Source: Nocardia brasiliensis ATCC 700358 (lineage in GTDB: Bacteria; Actinomycetota; Actinomycetes; Mycobacteriales; Mycobacteriaceae). From it: a stretch of 64,000 bases of DNA. Shown here one piece after another: positions 54,660-63,145 of this stretch. The translations under genes and the position numbers were made by a program. The notes under the pieces are model-generated. The model was not told where the DNA came from. It ran no database searches and saw only the letters and a program-made list of their open reading frames with translations. The DNA lies in contig NC_018681.1 of the NCBI RefSeq assembly GCF_000250675.2, positions 5,518,001 to 5,582,000 on the forward strand, given 5' to 3'. Numbering within the stretch: position 1 is the first letter of the stretch; every line of letters begins with the position of its first letter.

Positions 54660-57289
54660 CCGCCCCGGACACGGCCACCGGCAGCACACTGACATCCGCT
54701 CCGGCCACCGCGGCCGAGTATCTGGGACTGAGCCCACAGCGGCGCTACGACATCGTCAGTCGGCAGTTCCCGGACTGGCTGCTCGCGGAGCCGATCGAGT
54801 TTCCGCCGCACCACCCCACCTACGCCTAGTGCTGCCGTGTCGAAGGCTGCGACGGCGCGCTGCACGCGACCGCGCCGTCGGCCCAGCTCTGTGTTGACCA
54901 CGCACGCAGATATACCGAGGTCAAGGACACCGTCGCCTACGAGGATTTCCTCGCCGACGCTATACCGAACCGATCACAGGTCTTCGGTCGCGCGTTGATA
55001 CGAAGCCCTGCCTGCATGATCGGCGGCTGCGAGCGGGAACAGGTGGCGCGTGGTTACTGCCGGGCTCACATCAACTCGCTGGGAAAGGCCCGGAGAAAGG
55101 GTGAGCGCGAAATTGATTGGTGCGCGAGGCAACAGCCGCTGCACCCGGTGCAGTCGTGCGCGATCGATCGGTGCGTCCACGACAAGGCCCGGGGCATGGT
55201 CGTGGGCGGGGTCAAACGATCACTCTGCGTCAGCCACGCCCAGCACCTGAGGAACTGGCTGAAACAGTCGAGAACCTCGCGGCACGATCCGGAATGGGAA
55301 GAGTTCTTCCGCGATTCGACCGTCGTCGCCTCCACATCGCCGCCCAGCGCCCGGGGCCTGTTGTCGCTGGCAGCGCTCCCGATCGGATTGCAGCGCGAGA
55401 TCCGATATGCCCTGCATCGGCATGCTCAGATTGCCTGGCGCGCCCAATGGCGACCGCCGGTGCTGCGGACCGTCGTCGAGATACTGGTGATCGCGGGAGT
55501 TCGTTCTCTCACCGATCCGGCGGTCGCCGAGTTGGCGGACGCGAACACCCGAAGTCCGCGATATGTCTTGCTGGCCTTGGTGTCTGCGGCTCGAAGCCTC
55601 ATGTTCACCGCGGAATCAGCAAGAACGGCTGGGTGGTTCGACCCGATCCTGGTCGGCGCGGCGCCGTTTCGCGATGCGGGAGGTCGCTGCCGGCGAAAGC
55701 CTTGGGATCTCACCCCGGTGAAACAGCGTTGGCTGCGCGATGTCCTCTGGGATCACTTGCGCGACGAAGCGCTCAAACCCGCTGGCAGGAGCCCCACGGC
55801 GCAGACGATCTACTATCGGCTCTCTGGGGTCGGGCTTCTTTCGGCGGTGCTCGAACACAACCGCGCCGACCACGGCGAATACCCGCGAGCTTTGGTCAAG
55901 GCCGACGCGGAGATGGTCAAACAGACCTGGGACCTGTGGTTCCAGGAGAAGATTCCCCTGCCGGTGGTCACCGCCCACAATCAGCCGCGGGTCTTCAGCG
56001 CCTCGACTCGGCAGGTTCTCATGTCCGCGGTCCGGATCGTGCTACGCGATGCTCGTGCTCAGGGCCGGACCGCTGCCGAACTCGACCCGTTCATTCTCAG
56101 TCTGCCGGAATATCCTGTCCCGCAGAGTAATCCACGGCCACGACCGCTGAGCTACGGCGACTTCCAGCTGCTGGTCGCGCCGGAGAGCCTGCGGGCACTG
56201 GATGCTCTCGACATCGAGAACACGGGCCTGTCCGATATCTGGCTCACCCACGCATGCCAGGGAGGCCGGATCGGCGAGACGTTGAGTCTTCGGCTCGGCT
56301 GCATCGGAATCGTCGGCGCCGCGCAGCCCTACATCTGGCGCGATGTCTCCAAGGTCGGTGTCGTCGACTACGGAATGCCGTGCTACCTGCCTGTTTACGA
56401 GTGCCTGCTCCGACGGCAGGAAATCACCCGGGACAGGTTGCGCACCCGCTACCGCGACGAACTGGCCGCCCTCGACGAACGCGGCCAGGCTCGTCTGGAA
56501 GCCAGGTGGGAGCGGGAGATGCCACTGTTTCCTCGCGCGAACGCCAACTACGACCTGACACTGTTCGCCACTCTGGCCTGGTTCCGTGACCTGTTCAACG
56601 AATGGCTGCAAGGACTCGGGCTCAGCTCGATCACCTCGCATCAGACCCGGGCGACGCTGGCCACCTCACTGCTGAACAACGGCGCCCCACCGGCACTGGT
56701 CCGGCAGTTGCTCGGGCATTTCTCCGAGAAAGCGCTGGCCCACTACGCCACCTACAACAACGACACCATGACGAGGCACTTGCAGCGGATCTGGGCTGCC
56801 GGGCCCGGCATGGACAAGCCCGGCACCATCCTGCTGCGCCCCACCGAGCTGAAGGCCGAGAACCCCGCTGCCGTGGCGGCCCGGATCGACCTGACCGTGG
56901 TGCCGGTCGAGCATGGTCTCTGCCGCTACAGCCCGGTCGTCGGCGGCGCGGCCTGCCCTTACGGCAAGAATTGCAGCGACGGACCGAAGGGCCCCTGCGA
57001 GCACTTCGTGCTCACCGGCGCGGACCTGGCCTATTGGGAACGCAAACGCGACGCCGCAGTCCATTTCGCCGAAGGCGCGCCCACCGATGACGCCCGTGAC
57101 TACATCCTCAGCCAATGGGAGACCTGGGACCCGGTGCTCACCAGCCTGCGCCAGGCCCTGGACGAACTCGGCCTGCTCGAAGCCGCCGAACAGCTCGATC
57201 TGCGCAGCCCCGTCCATGACTACTTCGACCCGCTGTTCTCCACCGGATTCCATCTGGGGCAACTGAACTCGACCGCCGAGACCGTCTGA
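54656..57289 (+). pseudogene. tnpB: Tn554-type TnpB tyrosine recombinase with an in-frame amber codon
   Basis: Reading from GTG 54656 the protein runs SPQRRYDIVSRQFPDWLLAE ... HPTYA, meets TAG at 54827-54829, and continues in the same frame for 819 more codons (CCRVEGCDGALHATAPSAQL, then the body with a second cysteine group CMIGGCEREQ). The C-terminal half has HxxR in SHQTRATLA, LLGHFSE and Tyr in AHYATYN. Full length is 877 codons. A second start near TTG 54995 could yield only the C-terminal part. The amber may come from a TGG-to-TAG change; readthrough is not excluded. If it is not read through, transposition is lost. Confidence 0.85.
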
Positions 57290-57322
57290 CCGCGGCCCCC
57301 GCGACCAGAAAGAGCAGACTCT

Positions 57323-57904
57323 TTGACACCCAACACACGTCGCCGACCCGTCGAAGCGATCGACCAGCGATCCCGCACCAGCACCGACTGCGAGAAACGG
57401 GTCCGCAGAGCCCTAACCAAACTGACGAAGACCGGCGCACCGTTCACCATCGACAACGTCTGCGACCAGGCCGGCGTCGGCAGAACATTCATCTACGACA
57501 AACGCCGCCCCGAGCTCACCAAAGCTGTTCTCGCAGCTCGTGACGCATCCCAGGCCGCTGGCTCCGCGCGCGCCGAGCAGGCCCTCGATGCCGAGACCGC
57601 GTCCTGGCGTGAACGCGCACTCAACGCTGAAGCGGTCATTGCCTCCCTCCGCGCCGCCATCCGGGAGCGAGACAACCGCATCAGTGACCTCACCGGACAG
57701 CTCTACGACCCCGACGGCAATCACCTGATCGACGAAAACGTCCGGCTGCGAAGCCTTCTCACGACCCTCAACCAGAACCTGACCAAGGCCACGACCGAAA
57801 CACGCACCCTCCGACGATCACTCGACGGCGCACGCGCCAACGTCAGGCGCGAACGCGAACGTAACGTCACCCAGATGTTCTGCCATGATCACCCTTCACG
57901 CTGA
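57323..57904 (+). CDS. tnpC: Tn554-type TnpC accessory protein (DUF6262)
   Basis: 193 residues. A basic N-domain (RRALTKLTKTGAPFTIDN, NVCDQAGVGRTFIYDK, a helix-turn-helix-like stretch) and a long coiled coil (ERALNAEAVIASLRAAIRER ... LRSLLTTLNQNLTKATTETR) follow the family plan. TnpC assists TnpA and TnpB in orientation and efficiency of transposition. TTG 57323 has AGAAAGAG upstream. It starts 34 bases after tnpB and is convergent with the PIN gene. Confidence 0.8.
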   Translation: MTPNTRRRPVEAIDQRSRTSTDCEKRVRRALTKLTKTGAPFTIDNVCDQAGVGRTFIYDKRRPELTKAVLAARDASQAAGSARAEQALDAETASWRERALNAEAVIASLRAAIRERDNRISDLTGQLYDPDGNHLIDENVRLRSLLTTLNQNLTKATTETRTLRRSLDGARANVRRERERNVTQMFCHDHPSR

Positions 57905-57908
57905 ACGT

Positions 57909-59399
57909 TCAGTCCTCGTGCGGCTCGGGCGTCTCCTCCGGCTCATTGTCCTCGGCGGACTCTGTCGTCGCTGTTTCGGGATCTCTCGCGGCTCTTTTGG
58001 CTGCATCGGCGATCGAATTCTTGAACAGGCCCGAAGCCGCATATTGGGCGGCTATGTCGCCGATCGGGCTCCAGAACATGTCTGGAGCCGCGAATCGGGC
58101 GGCCTCGGCGATCGAGTTCTTGAACAGGCCCGAAGCCGCATATTGGGCGGCTATATCGCCGATCGGGCTCCAGAACATGTCTGGAGCCGCGAATCGGGCG
58201 GCCGCGTCGGCGATCGAGTTCTTGAATAAGTCCGAAGCCGCATACTCTGCGGCGATATTGGCCATCGGGCCTTGCAGTTTGCCCGACGCTGCGAGCTGGT
58301 CGAACAGGTCCGACATCGCCGCCCGTTCAGCGCGGCGCTTCCAACGAGCGCGCATCGGATCATCGGGCAATGCCTCGACCGACGTCACCACGGCATTCTC
58401 GATCTCCCCATCCGGTGAGACCAGGATGTCACCAGACACTCGCAGTTGTTTCGTGATCGTGCTGGTGCGCAACCCGTCGCCCAACAACGCGACGTCGACC
58501 TCGGAGGTTACCGAAAACCGCGCCGTCCACCCAGCTTCCCCGCGGCCGGCACCATCGCTGAACTGCCACCCCTCGATCGACCTCTCCGCGTCCACCACCG
58601 TCGCGGCCACGGTCTGTAATGGCAATGCGGCACGCTCCGGGTCCACGTCGAAACCAGCGAATGAGCCTACGAGAAGATCCGCGAGAACATCCAGATCGAA
58701 CTCACTGGTCAGGCGCGTCAGTTCGGCCTCATTGATCGGCGCGAACAACGACTCGAACTTCCGGACCAGCCGATCCATCTTGACGACATACTCAACCCGC
58801 CCCGACAGCTCCTTACCGTCGAGATCGTCAACCAGGTGAGGATGCAGCGGGAACGGGCACGCGTCTTTCGGGCTGATGCCAGTGCCGACCTCGCCGAAAT
58901 CGCGATGGTTGTCGCTGACGAACCACACCTTCTCGTCCGCGTTCTCCTCGGCCACCGACATCACCGCCAACCAGATAAGTGTGTCCCGAAGCCCGTCGAC
59001 TTCCTTCTCGCAATACGGCGCACGGCGCTCCGAGGCTCGGCGAGCAACCTCGAGCCAACCGAACGGCGGAGTCGGCACGATGGGCACCCCAACCTCGTCC
59101 AGGTGAACACGAAGCCACTGCTCATATCCCTCTGAGCGCCGGGCGATCTCATCGACCATCGCCTGCTGTTGTTCCTTCAGCCCGAACAACCGAGCCTTCA
59201 CGCTCTCCAGCTTTGCGGACTCCAGTGCCCAGGCCCGGCGCACCACGTTCACCGTCTCCATGAACACGACCTCGGGCACCACAACCTTCACCCCCCATGC
59301 CTCCCGGTTCTCCAACAGGGAAACCCAATCCCGCCGACGAAGCCATGGCGAGCTGCAAAGGATGTTGGTGTCAACCACAACCAAGGTCATAGCGACCAT
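57909..59399 (-). CDS. PIN-domain protein (PIN_12/DUF4935) with a tandem-repeat tail
   Basis: 496 residues. ATG 59399 has GGAGGG 6 bases upstream. Residues 1-190 form a PIN nuclease fold: VVVDTN with the first Asp, PEVVFMETVNVV, LRDTLIWLAVMSVAEENADE and FVSDNHRDFG; all acidic site positions are present. A middle domain of unknown type follows (VDVALLGDGLRTSTITKQLR). The last 130 residues contain a 33-residue repeat (ASGLFKNSIAEAARFAAPDM ... FWSPIGDIAAQYA) and an acidic end. PIN_12 proteins are predicted RNases, sometimes toxins; no antitoxin is adjacent. Confidence 0.78.
   Translation of the reverse strand: MVAMTLVVVDTNILCSSPWLRRRDWVSLLENREAWGVKVVVPEVVFMETVNVVRRAWALESAKLESVKARLFGLKEQQQAMVDEIARRSEGYEQWLRVHLDEVGVPIVPTPPFGWLEVARRASERRAPYCEKEVDGLRDTLIWLAVMSVAEENADEKVWFVSDNHRDFGEVGTGISPKDACPFPLHPHLVDDLDGKELSGRVEYVVKMDRLVRKFESLFAPINEAELTRLTSEFDLDVLADLLVGSFAGFDVDPERAALPLQTVAATVVDAERSIEGWQFSDGAGRGEAGWTARFSVTSEVDVALLGDGLRTSTITKQLRVSGDILVSPDGEIENAVVTSVEALPDDPMRARWKRRAERAAMSDLFDQLAASGKLQGPMANIAAEYAASDLFKNSIADAAARFAAPDMFWSPIGDIAAQYAASGLFKNSIAEAARFAAPDMFWSPIGDIAAQYAASGLFKNSIADAAKRAARDPETATTESAEDNEPEETPEPHED
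58015..58240 (-). repeat. 99/102-bp tandem repeat in the PIN gene
   Basis: Two nearly identical copies starting at 58021 and 58120 (period 99 bases), then a diverged third copy from 58222 (offset 102). The second copy differs from the first by only a few bases. They encode the amphipathic 33-residue unit of the C-terminal tail; copy number likely varies. Confidence 0.9.
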
Positions 59400-59489
59400 T
59401 CTGGCCCTCCCCTCCGACAACCAGCGCCGCGGCCACACCGACTTACCAACCGAGGCATAAAGCACGTCACGAACACGTTCTCGACGCTC

Positions 59490-61079
59490 CTACCTGCTCA
59501 AAACTCCGGTTCTGCCGGCTAGTCGTCCACTAAGCTCGCTTTTGATCATCTTGATCCGGTTGACGTGTCCTTCGACTGGCCCGCTGCTCCAGGGTAGGGT
59601 GAGTCCGGCGGTGACGGCGTCGTGGTCGCGGCGCAGGCCGCGGACGAACGAGTGCAAGGCGGGCAGGTCGTCGGCGTCGACGGCGGTCATCCATTTCTCC
59701 AGTTCACGGCCGCGTAGTTCGGTCATGATGGCAGCGAAGGCTCGGACGTGGCCGACCAGAGTGGTCAGTTCCGGGCTGGCGTCGAGGATGGCGTCGAGCT
59801 GTTGGCGATGTGCTGGATCGAGTCGTGAGGGGTTGCTCATGATCCAGCCGGTGACACGGCGGACCGAGGGTGGTTTACGGGCCGGCGGGCGAGCCTGCCC
59901 GGCGACGCGGAAGGGTTGCAGGTAGTTGAGCAGGACTTTCACGCTGCCGCGGTAGCCGAGTGGTTGGATCTCCCGGAACAGCTCGGTTGCGTTGGTGCAG
60001 CCCTCATTCCAGCGTTGATGCAGGTAGGGCTTGAACTCATCGAGGATGCCGGGCCGCCGCCCTGTCCCGTTGTTGACGAGCAACCTTTCGACGGTGGCGG
60101 CGCGCGCGAAGCGGCGGACGGTGCCACGGGCAAGCCCGAGTCTGGTGCCGATCTGCAGCAGGCTGACGCCTTCGGCGAGCAGAGTATGGACGGCTGTGTG
60201 GCGTTCGCGGGCCCGGACAGCCCACTTGTCGGCTCTGTGTTCCGGTGGCGCGGCAGGTTCGGGGGCGGGCGCCACTTCCGTGCCGAGCGGGGGCATAGCC
60301 TTCGAATCACCTTGGAGCTGTGCACTATTGGCGATCTCAAGGCATGCTCGATGATGAGCGACCACTCGTTCGACGGCCTCGCCGAGGTTGTGCCAGATAT
60401 GCCAGCGGTCCGCGACTTGCAGGGCATGTGGCGCTCCGGCGGCGATGCCGTCGGCATGGGCGCCGGCGCGGTCGCGGCAGACGATCTCGACGCCGGAATG
60501 GGCACGCAGCCAGGCGGCGAGAGTGTCGGCGGTTCGGTCTTGAAGCACCTCGACCGGTCTCCGGGTTTCGATATCGATCAGGATCGTGCCGTAGTGGTGA
60601 CCGCGGCGCAGCGCGAAGTCGTCGACCCCGAGTACCCGCGGTGTCGCGTGGTCGGGATCCGGCAGTGCCCGGATCTGCCGTAGCAGAGTCATCCGGCTGA
60701 CCGTGGCCGCCAGATGTCCGGTCATCCGGGCTCCCGCACGACCACCCAACGCCAGCGCGACCGCGCGCAGCACACGTTGCAGAAGACTCGTGCGCCGGGC
60801 GTGACGTTCCGCCAACCCAGGCACCTGTTCAGCGAAAGTCCTTCTCCCGCAATCAGGGTTGCCACAGAACAATCGCCTCACCTGCAGCCGGATCACCACC
60901 TCCCGGCCGGTGATCGCCGTGTCGGACAACCGCCGCCGGTAGCGACTATGCACCCGACGCGAGACCGTTCCGCAGTCCGGGCAGGCGGCCGTGTCGTCGC
61001 GAGTACGCACGTCGAGGTTCACCCGCCGACCGGCCGAGGTCATGCCGGCGATCTGCAGCCCGTCCAGATGCGGGAACAA
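59490..61079 (-). CDS. ISL3-family transposase, C-terminus lost
   Basis: 529 residues. The N-terminal zinc finger (CPDCG and CGNPDC), a helix-turn-helix (GVSLLQIGTRLGLARGTVRR) and a DDE core (LGVDDFALRRG, VCRDRAGAHADG, SSGPVEGHVNRIKMIK) mark ISL3. The usual ending after IKMIK is RQMFGRAGFDLLRKR; here it becomes SELSGRLAGRTGVLSR, so the last dozen residues and the right end of the IS are missing, replaced by other DNA near 59540. The start at TTG 61079 is uncertain; the beginning of the family protein may be shifted by a base at 61090. Probably inactive. Confidence 0.87.
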   Translation of the reverse strand: MFPHLDGLQIAGMTSAGRRVNLDVRTRDDTAACPDCGTVSRRVHSRYRRRLSDTAITGREVVIRLQVRRLFCGNPDCGRRTFAEQVPGLAERHARRTSLLQRVLRAVALALGGRAGARMTGHLAATVSRMTLLRQIRALPDPDHATPRVLGVDDFALRRGHHYGTILIDIETRRPVEVLQDRTADTLAAWLRAHSGVEIVCRDRAGAHADGIAAGAPHALQVADRWHIWHNLGEAVERVVAHHRACLEIANSAQLQGDSKAMPPLGTEVAPAPEPAAPPEHRADKWAVRARERHTAVHTLLAEGVSLLQIGTRLGLARGTVRRFARAATVERLLVNNGTGRRPGILDEFKPYLHQRWNEGCTNATELFREIQPLGYRGSVKVLLNYLQPFRVAGQARPPARKPPSVRRVTGWIMSNPSRLDPAHRQQLDAILDASPELTTLVGHVRAFAAIMTELRGRELEKWMTAVDADDLPALHSFVRGLRRDHDAVTAGLTLPWSSGPVEGHVNRIKMIKSELSGRLAGRTGVLSR

Positions 61080-61264
61080 GACCGCGAGCGGCCCAAGATC
61101 AGAACACCGGCGACAACATGATCGATCATCAAGCGCCCGTTGGCAATACGAGCATGGTCAATCACGCAAACCGTGCCAGATCCAGGATTCGACCGACGTT
61201 GACACACGTTTCTGGAATCCGCCCGCACAGCTCTCGACGAGGTCCTCGACGGCTGCCAGCCGAC

Positions 61265-62221
61265 ATGAAGCACATACGGGCGGCGTCGATAACGTCGCTC
61301 ACGACAGGCCTCTGGTACGAAGCTGAGGTGATCACTTCACCGATCGTGGCCGTGACGACACCGTTCCAACTCGACGGTCGTATCGATCTCCCAGCGTTGG
61401 GCGACTATCTCGACCTACTCGCTGCCGCGGGTATACGGACGATCCTGGTGAACGGGACCACAGCGGAGTTCGCGAGCCTCACCAGCGCAGAGCGGCGCCG
61501 TATCGTCGAATACGCCCGCGGCCGGTGGGCAGGTGAACTGATCGCCCATGTCGGATCGCCGGCGATCGCTGAGGCGGAGGAATTGGCCGACCATGCTGCG
61601 CAGCACTGTGATCGCCTCGCCGCGATCAGTCCCTACTTCTTCGCCGATGCACCCGAGGCCGGCGTCGAGCACTACTTCGCTCAGTTGCTCGAAGCCACAA
61701 CGCATCCGGTGCTGCTCTACAACTTCCCTCGCCACACCCAGAACCCTCTAAGTCCCGCGCTCGTCGCTCGCCTGGCCGGCCGATATCCGCATGTGTGCGG
61801 GATCAAGGACTCCGGCATGGACTTGGCGGTGACCCGGGAGTTCAAGACGCGCAGTCCGCGGCTGGCGGTATTCGCCGGCAACGACCGAGTAGGGGCAGGA
61901 TTGTCCGAACTCGGTATCGATGGTGTCGTCACCGGAGCCGGTGGCCCGGTCGCCGAACTACCCGTCGCAATCGCCGCCGCATCCCGCGCAGGTCTGTCAG
62001 ACCGCACGATGGCGCTGCAGCGCAGCTTCGACGACTACACCGACACCCGGAAGTCGTTTCCTCTCTCCGACATCGCCTTTGCGAAAGCCGCCGTAGCAGA
62101 ACGCATCCCCGGATTTCCAACACGCGTCCGGTCACCACTGATCGGCGCCACTGTTGAGCAGGTGGCGCGGATCGGCGGGTTCATACGAGACCGCATGCTC
62201 GACGTCATCGACCACCTCTGA
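61265..62221 (+). CDS. DHDPS/NAL-family aldolase
   Basis: 318 residues. A class I aldolase with the usual (beta/alpha)8 signs: TTPFQLDGRIDLPALGDYLD, VNGTTAEFASLTSAERRRIV, YNFPRHTQNPL (active-site Tyr) and GIKDSGMD with the Schiff-base lysine. The family covers dihydrodipicolinate synthase, N-acetylneuraminate lyase and related keto-acid lyases; which one is not clear, and the gene is not near lysine biosynthesis genes. GTG 61328 (MITSPIVAVTTPF) is a natural alternative start that would match the family better. It is convergent with the kinase gene. Confidence 0.85.
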   Translation: MKHIRAASITSLTTGLWYEAEVITSPIVAVTTPFQLDGRIDLPALGDYLDLLAAAGIRTILVNGTTAEFASLTSAERRRIVEYARGRWAGELIAHVGSPAIAEAEELADHAAQHCDRLAAISPYFFADAPEAGVEHYFAQLLEATTHPVLLYNFPRHTQNPLSPALVARLAGRYPHVCGIKDSGMDLAVTREFKTRSPRLAVFAGNDRVGAGLSELGIDGVVTGAGGPVAELPVAIAAASRAGLSDRTMALQRSFDDYTDTRKSFPLSDIAFAKAAVAERIPGFPTRVRSPLIGATVEQVARIGGFIRDRMLDVIDHL

Positions 62222-62249
62222 TCGCGTGTGTCCCGCGAGTGGTGGGTGA

Positions 62250-62870
62250 TCAGTTGGCGATGACGATGTCGACGACACGGTGGGCGATCTCGCGTATTCC
62301 GCTGTCGAGCACATCTTTTCGGTAGGCGTCCCAGTCCGCGAGCTTGGGAGCGTCGCGTTCGGCGCCACGAGACAGCATCCGAGCACGGATCAGCGCGGCG
62401 GAGCTGTCAATCCAGATCGTCTGTACCGCAACAGCATCCGACACCTCCGTGATAACCCGCAACTGCTGCGCCAACGACCGGTTCGCCGCGGAAGCGGCGC
62501 GGATCACCGACAGAAACGGGCCATCGAGCACGACATTGTGCGCAGTGCCGATCCGAAATCCCGTGCGGGTAAGCCCCTCATAGATTCCCGGGGAAACCAC
62601 CGACCGATACACCTCGCTGTCGCGATCGTAGGGGTCACCGGTCAGCCTGGTCATCACATCACACTCGAGCCGCGGAACGAAGGCGTCTTTGTCCAACACG
62701 ACCGCACCCCGCTGCGCCGCATACCAGTTCGCCGCCGTCGACTTCCCCGAGGCCGGGAAGCCACACACCACAACCAGGCCAGGGTCGGGCAGTGCTGCTG
62801 CCGCCGAGGCCAATTCGGTGACCACCTGCCCATCCAGCACCGGCGGTTCCGATCCCTGGTCACTGCGCAC
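62250..62870 (-). CDS. Small P-loop kinase-like protein (AAA_33 type)
   Basis: 206 residues. A zeta-toxin/polynucleotide-kinase-like fold with VVCGFPASGKSTAANWYA as Walker A, LDKDAF following it as the catalytic-Asp strand, VVLDGPFLSV and a lid LIRARMLSRGAERDA. The family includes kinases of nucleotides, sugars and small acceptors; zeta toxins are the nearest well-known relatives, but no antitoxin is found. A strong hairpin lies upstream of its start (62906-62953). Confidence 0.8.
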   Translation of the reverse strand: MRSDQGSEPPVLDGQVVTELASAAAALPDPGLVVVCGFPASGKSTAANWYAAQRGAVVLDKDAFVPRLECDVMTRLTGDPYDRDSEVYRSVVSPGIYEGLTRTGFRIGTAHNVVLDGPFLSVIRAASAANRSLAQQLRVITEVSDAVAVQTIWIDSSAALIRARMLSRGAERDAPKLADWDAYRKDVLDSGIREIAHRVVDIVIAN

Positions 62871-62905
62871 AGGTAGTCAGCGTAGGCGCTGGTCTCACTG
62901 ATGGA

Positions 62906-62953
62906 ACATCGGCGGTGAGTCCTTCCACATTCACGGGAGGACTCACCCGATGT
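62906..62953. terminator. Strong 16-bp hairpin with a 2-base bulge
   Basis: Left arm ACATCGG-CG-GTGAGTCCT (62906-62923), 14-base loop, right arm AGGACTCACCCGATGT (62938-62953). It lies upstream of the kinase gene and downstream of the divergent end gene; it could end transcription or be the end of a lost element. Confidence 0.5.
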
Positions 62954-63145
62954 GCTTAGGACAGTGCCGTTGCAGAGCCAGCGTTTACGCCGCCCGAGTT
63001 CCTCGACCAGCTGGCCGATGATCGGGGCCCGGTATCACGGGCGAACGCCTTTTGTATCAGAAAGGGAGCGACGCCGGTGGGGCCAGCACGGGGTGCGCGG
63101 AAGACGACGAGTAACGAGTTCGCACAGCAGTCGACGGACAGGCCA
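62954..63145. other. Gap with no supported gene
   Basis: About 190 bases after the hairpin with shadow frames only. Confidence 0.4.

Larger units (their letters stand above)
53412..57904 (+). mobile_element. Tn554-like tnpABC transposition module
   Basis: Three co-directional genes in the Tn554 order: a 415-residue tyrosine recombinase, a much larger second tyrosine recombinase and a small DUF6262-type accessory. Elements of this class have no inverted repeats and do not make target duplications, so the ends cannot be read from sequence; the PIN-domain gene just downstream may be cargo. Confidence 0.75.

Noticed and set aside
53340..54737. Minus-strand 465-residue frame antisense to tnpA
   Set aside because: The + strand has the complete Arg/His/Arg/Tyr recombinase set; GC-rich genes often leave an open antisense frame.
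61040..61273. Separate small gene antisense to the DHDPS start (VVAGVLILG...)
   Set aside because: Its end matches the N-terminal part expected of the ISL3 transposase in another frame; it is probably the start of that gene rather than its own gene.
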